A stretch of DNA of 8,362 nt from Accumulibacter sp. (GTDB lineage: Bacteria > Pseudomonadota > Gammaproteobacteria > Burkholderiales > Rhodocyclaceae): assembly GCA_031274075.1 (NCBI GenBank), contig JAISQQ010000331.1, forward strand, positions 1 through 8,362. The letters are read 5' to 3'. The position numbers and the translations under genes were made by a program. Under the pieces are notes generated by a model. It ran no database searches and was not told where the DNA came from. It was given only the letters and a program-made list of their open reading frames with translations. Shown here piece after piece: positions 5,932-8,362 of this stretch (the stretch's first letter is position 1; the number at the start of each line of letters is the position of its first letter).

Positions 5932-5971
5932 AGGCCGAAGAATGAAGCCCGGAGCCTCGATCTTCGCAAGT

Positions 5972-7501
5972 TCAGTGCGGCCGATGCTTGCTGAAAACGA
6001 TCACCACGATCAGCGCCAGGAAGATGATGCCCGAAGCCCAGAAAAATTCGACTGCCGAGAGCGTGGCGGATTGGGTGTCGACGACGCGGTTCAGCGCCGC
6101 CAGCGCCTGTGGCATGCTGAATCCTTGTTGTTGCAGGCCGTCGAGCGCCATTTGCGCGGCGGGACGGTAGGGGGTGATGGCTTCGGAGAGTTGCGCGTGA
6201 TGCAGGGCGGCGCGGTTTTCCCAGAAGGTGATCGAAATCGACGCGCCGAAAGCGCCGGCGGTGATGCGCACGAAGTTGGAGAGTCCGGCGGCGGCGGGGA
6301 CGCGGGCGGGGTCCAGGCCGATGATGGCGATCGCCGACAGGGGGACGAAAAATCCGGCGACGGCGGCGCCCTGGATGAACTGGGGCCAGACGATGTCGAG
6401 AACACCGACCTCGGTGTTGAATCCGGCGCGCATGAAGGAGGCGAGCGCGAAGATGGAAAAGCCCAGCATGGCGAAGACGCGGGGATTGACCCGCCCCATG
6501 AATTTACCGACCACGGGCAGGAGGAGGACCGTCAGGATGCCGACCGGCGCGGTCGCCAGCCCCGCCCAGGTCGCGGTGTAACCCAGGTATTGCTGCATCC
6601 AGAGCGGCAGGATGACGATATTGGCGAAGAAAACGCCGTATCCCAGGGAAAGGGCGAGCGTGCCGACGGTGAAGTTGCGTATCTTGAACAGGCTCAGGTC
6701 GACGATGGGGTGCTTTTCGCCCAGTTCCCAGGCGATGAAAAAGCAGAATCCGACGCCGGCGACGATGGCCAGGCTCATGATCTCGGCGGAGCCGAACCAG
6801 TCGAGTTCCCGGCCGCGATCGAGCATCAACTGCATCGCGCCGACCCAGAGGACCAGCAGCGCCAGCCCGACGAGGTCGACGGGCAGGCGCCGGGTCGGCA
6901 GTTCGCGGTGCTTGAGCAGCATCCAGGTGATGCCCGCGGCGAGGAAACCCGCGGGGATGTTGATGTAGAAAATCCAGCCCCAGTTCATGTTGTCGGAAAT
7001 CAAGCCGCCGAGGATCGGGCCGACCACCGGGCCGAGCGTGTTGGTCATTCCCCAGATCGCCAGCGCCATGCCGGCCTTGGCGGCGGGATAGCATTGCAGC
7101 AGCAGCGATTGCGAGAGCGGGATCATCGGCCCGGCCACCAGCCCTTGCAGCACGCGGAAGGCGACCAGCATTTCCAGGCTGTGCGAGAGGCCGCACAGCC
7201 ACGAGGCGAGCACGAAGAGGATCGTCGAGGCGACGAACACCCGCACCTGCCCGAAGCGCTGCGCCAGCCAGCCGGTGAGCGGCACGGAGATGGCGTTGGC
7301 GACGGCGAACGAGGTGATCACCCAGGCGCCCTGGTTCGCGGAGACGCCCAGGTCGCCGGCGATGGTGGGAATCGAGACGTTGGCGATGGTGGTGTCGAGG
7401 ATGTTGATGAAGGTGGCCAGCGCCAGCGAAATCGTCGCCAGGATTCTCGTGCCGCCTTCGAGCGGCGGCAGCCGGGGCGGGGCGGCGGCGGGGGCGGCCA
7501 T
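5972..7501 (-). CDS. emrB: DHA2-family (EmrB/QacA) multidrug efflux permease
   Basis: The 509-aa inner-membrane protein has the length and hydrophobicity pattern of 14-TM DHA2 proton antiporters. Motifs seen: LDTTIANVSIPTIAGDLG (35-52, motif D1 in TM1), GWLAQRFGQVRVF (77-89, motif A), FRVLQGLVAGPMIPLSQ (115-131, motif B with its Arg in TM4), LGPVVGPILGG (156-166, motif C, diagnostic of antiporters) and NWGWIFYINIPAG (173-185). A long periplasmic loop (about 428-480) precedes the last TM segment. In EmrB systems this protein exports hydrophobic drugs or fatty-acid-like compounds through EmrA and an outer-membrane channel. The ATG at 7501 is 1 nt after the emrA stop (TGAGATG), with no good ribosome binding site, so translation is probably coupled. 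The frame is open upstream but there overlaps emrA in an unnatural basic composition. Substrate not predictable. Confidence 0.95.
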   Translation of the reverse strand: MAAPAAAPPRLPPLEGGTRILATISLALATFINILDTTIANVSIPTIAGDLGVSANQGAWVITSFAVANAISVPLTGWLAQRFGQVRVFVASTILFVLASWLCGLSHSLEMLVAFRVLQGLVAGPMIPLSQSLLLQCYPAAKAGMALAIWGMTNTLGPVVGPILGGLISDNMNWGWIFYINIPAGFLAAGITWMLLKHRELPTRRLPVDLVGLALLVLWVGAMQLMLDRGRELDWFGSAEIMSLAIVAGVGFCFFIAWELGEKHPIVDLSLFKIRNFTVGTLALSLGYGVFFANIVILPLWMQQYLGYTATWAGLATAPVGILTVLLLPVVGKFMGRVNPRVFAMLGFSIFALASFMRAGFNTEVGVLDIVWPQFIQGAAVAGFFVPLSAIAIIGLDPARVPAAAGLSNFVRITAGAFGASISITFWENRAALHHAQLSEAITPYRPAAQMALDGLQQQGFSMPQALAALNRVVDTQSATLSAVEFFWASGIIFLALIVVIVFSKHRPH

Positions 7502-7502
7502 C

Positions 7503-8362
7503 TCAGTTCGCGGCGGTCTTTGCCGCCGCCGGGGCGGCGACGTCGTGCCGGCGGATGATTTCCGCGATACGCGCGCGCGCCTCGGCGAGCGCGGCGTCGG
7601 AAGCGTCCAGGCGCGCGGAGGGGGCTTGAGCGTCCGCCGCGCGCGGGGCCGTGCCCTTGCTGCCGCGCGTATCGTACCCATTGCGCCCATCGTACCCATC
7701 GCGGATATTCACCGTCACCCGCATCGACAGGCCGATGCGCAGCGGATGCGCCCGGAGGTCTTCCGCCTCCAGTTCCACCCGCACCGGAACGCGCTGCACG
7801 ACCTTGATCCAGTTGCCGGTGGCGTTCTGCGCGGGCAGCAGCGCGAAGGCGCTACCCGTGCCGGCGGCAAAGCCCGCAACGCGGCCCCGGTAGCGGATGT
7901 CCGCGCCGTACACGTCGGCGGTCAGGATCACGGGCTGGCCGACGCGCATCTGGCCCAACTGCACTTCCTTGAAATTGGCGTCCACCCACAGCCGTTCGAG
8001 CGGAATCACCGCCATCAGCGGCGCGCCCGCCGCCACCCGCTGCCCGACCTGAACGCCGCGCTTTATGACCTGGCCGGCGACCGGCGCGGCGATGCGCGAG
8101 CGCGACCACGCCAGCCACGCTTCCTCGACGCGCGCGGCGGCCTGTGCAACGGCGGGATGCTGTTCGACATCGACGCCCTCGGTCAGCGCGCGGTTGGCCG
8201 CCAGTTGTTCCCGCGCTGCGGCCAGGTTGGCCCGGGCCGCCTTGAGCGCCTCCCGCGCGTGCTCGATTTCTTCCTTCGGCACCGCGCCGCTTTCGGCGAT
8301 CGGCGCGCGCCGCGCCAGATCCCGGGCAAAGCGGTCGGCTTCCGATTGCCGCGCCGCCACCT
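7503..8362 (-). CDS. emrA: EmrA-type membrane fusion protein (HlyD family), N-terminus beyond window
   Basis: 286 codons, counting the stop, are visible; the start lies past the right edge (a GTG at 8360 is internal). Visible residues 1-85 form the Ala/Glu/Arg-rich alpha-helical hairpin that contacts the outer-membrane channel. RIAAPVAGQVIKRGVQVGQ (89-107) is the second half of the lipoyl domain. LWVDANFKEVQLGQMRVGQP (124-143) and the beta-barrel follow. NATGNWIKVVQRVPVRVELE (179-198) and HPLRIGLSM (205-213) are hallmarks of EmrA. It bridges EmrB in the inner membrane and a TolC-like channel. The C-terminal tail (214-285) begins with a GYD-GRN-GYD repeat and continues as an Ala-rich stretch. 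The gene is first of the emrAB pair seen here. A regulator or outer-membrane factor may lie upstream, outside the window. Confidence 0.93.
   Translation of the reverse strand, partial: VAARQSEADRFARDLARRAPIAESGAVPKEEIEHAREALKAARANLAAAREQLAANRALTEGVDVEQHPAVAQAAARVEEAWLAWSRSRIAAPVAGQVIKRGVQVGQRVAAGAPLMAVIPLERLWVDANFKEVQLGQMRVGQPVILTADVYGADIRYRGRVAGFAAGTGSAFALLPAQNATGNWIKVVQRVPVRVELEAEDLRAHPLRIGLSMRVTVNIRDGYDGRNGYDTRGSKGTAPRAADAQAPSARLDASDAALAEARARIAEIIRRHDVAAPAAAKTAAN
7671..7699. repeat. 9-bp tandem repeat inside emrA
   Basis: Three 9-bp units, ATCGTACCC, ATTGCGCCC and ATCGTACCC, stand in phase with the reading frame and are followed by AT. The first and third are identical, giving an 11-bp direct repeat ATCGTACCCAT at 7671-7681 and 7689-7699. 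On the coding strand they specify Gly-Tyr-Asp, Gly-Arg-Asn and Gly-Tyr-Asp (residues 222-230 of the visible part), just after the beta-barrel domain. Confidence 0.85.

Noticed and set aside
7473..7500. G-rich stretch at the start of emrB as a quadruplex
   Set aside because: Only three runs of three or more Gs are present in close spacing. The composition is explained by Ala/Pro codons of the EmrB N-terminus.
5843..7558. A 571-codon plus-strand frame opposite emrB, with AGGAGG before an in-frame ATG at 5942
   Set aside because: The ribosome-binding-like sequence is good by eye, but AGGAGG belongs to the right end of the repeat element. The product is the Asp/Gly/Gln-rich antisense of a membrane protein. 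No domain is visible.

Overview
The window comes from a GC-rich proteobacterium. The map-glnD gene order and the wording of the methionine aminopeptidase and GlnD proteins fit a betaproteobacterium best (inference; genus not resolvable). Five of seven protein-coding genes lie on the minus strand. They form two housekeeping/transport operons and one lipoprotein gene, with a small plus-strand island between them.

Layout from left to right: (1) 1-848, minus: a CsgG/HfaB-type outer-membrane lipoprotein, its C-terminus cut by the window edge. (2) 849-963: a 115-bp gap with a possible sigma70 promoter and three tandem 8-bp repeats in the predicted leader. (3) 964-4361, minus: map followed by glnD, overlapping by ATGA and preceded by a good sigma70-like promoter. 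(4) 4362-4956: about 600 bp without a clear gene, holding hairpins, a 27-bp minisatellite set between inverted REP-like palindromes, a GATC-containing 7-bp array with G-quadruplex potential on the minus strand, and a nested inverted repeat. (5) 4957-5802, plus: a 36-codon small ORF with a strong ribosome binding site, then a zeta-toxin-like P-loop kinase overlapping by ATGA with a 63-aa partner gene. This looks like a two-gene toxin-antitoxin-type module. (6) 5803-5971: a convergent gap holding an 86-bp dispersed-repeat-like element with perfect 16-bp inverted ends. (7) 5972-8362, minus: emrB (DHA2 multidrug efflux permease) preceded by emrA (membrane fusion protein), whose N-terminus is cut by the right edge.

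How the genes work together: Map trims initiator methionine, and GlnD senses glutamine and controls PII by uridylylation; they share a transcript as in many proteobacteria. EmrA and EmrB form the periplasmic and inner-membrane parts of a tripartite drug exporter. The plus-strand kinase module is on the opposite strand, is lower in GC, is bracketed by structure-forming repeats, and sits where many relatives have rpsB divergent from map. This suggests it was acquired. It is the most interesting part of the window, together with the layered repeats on its left side.
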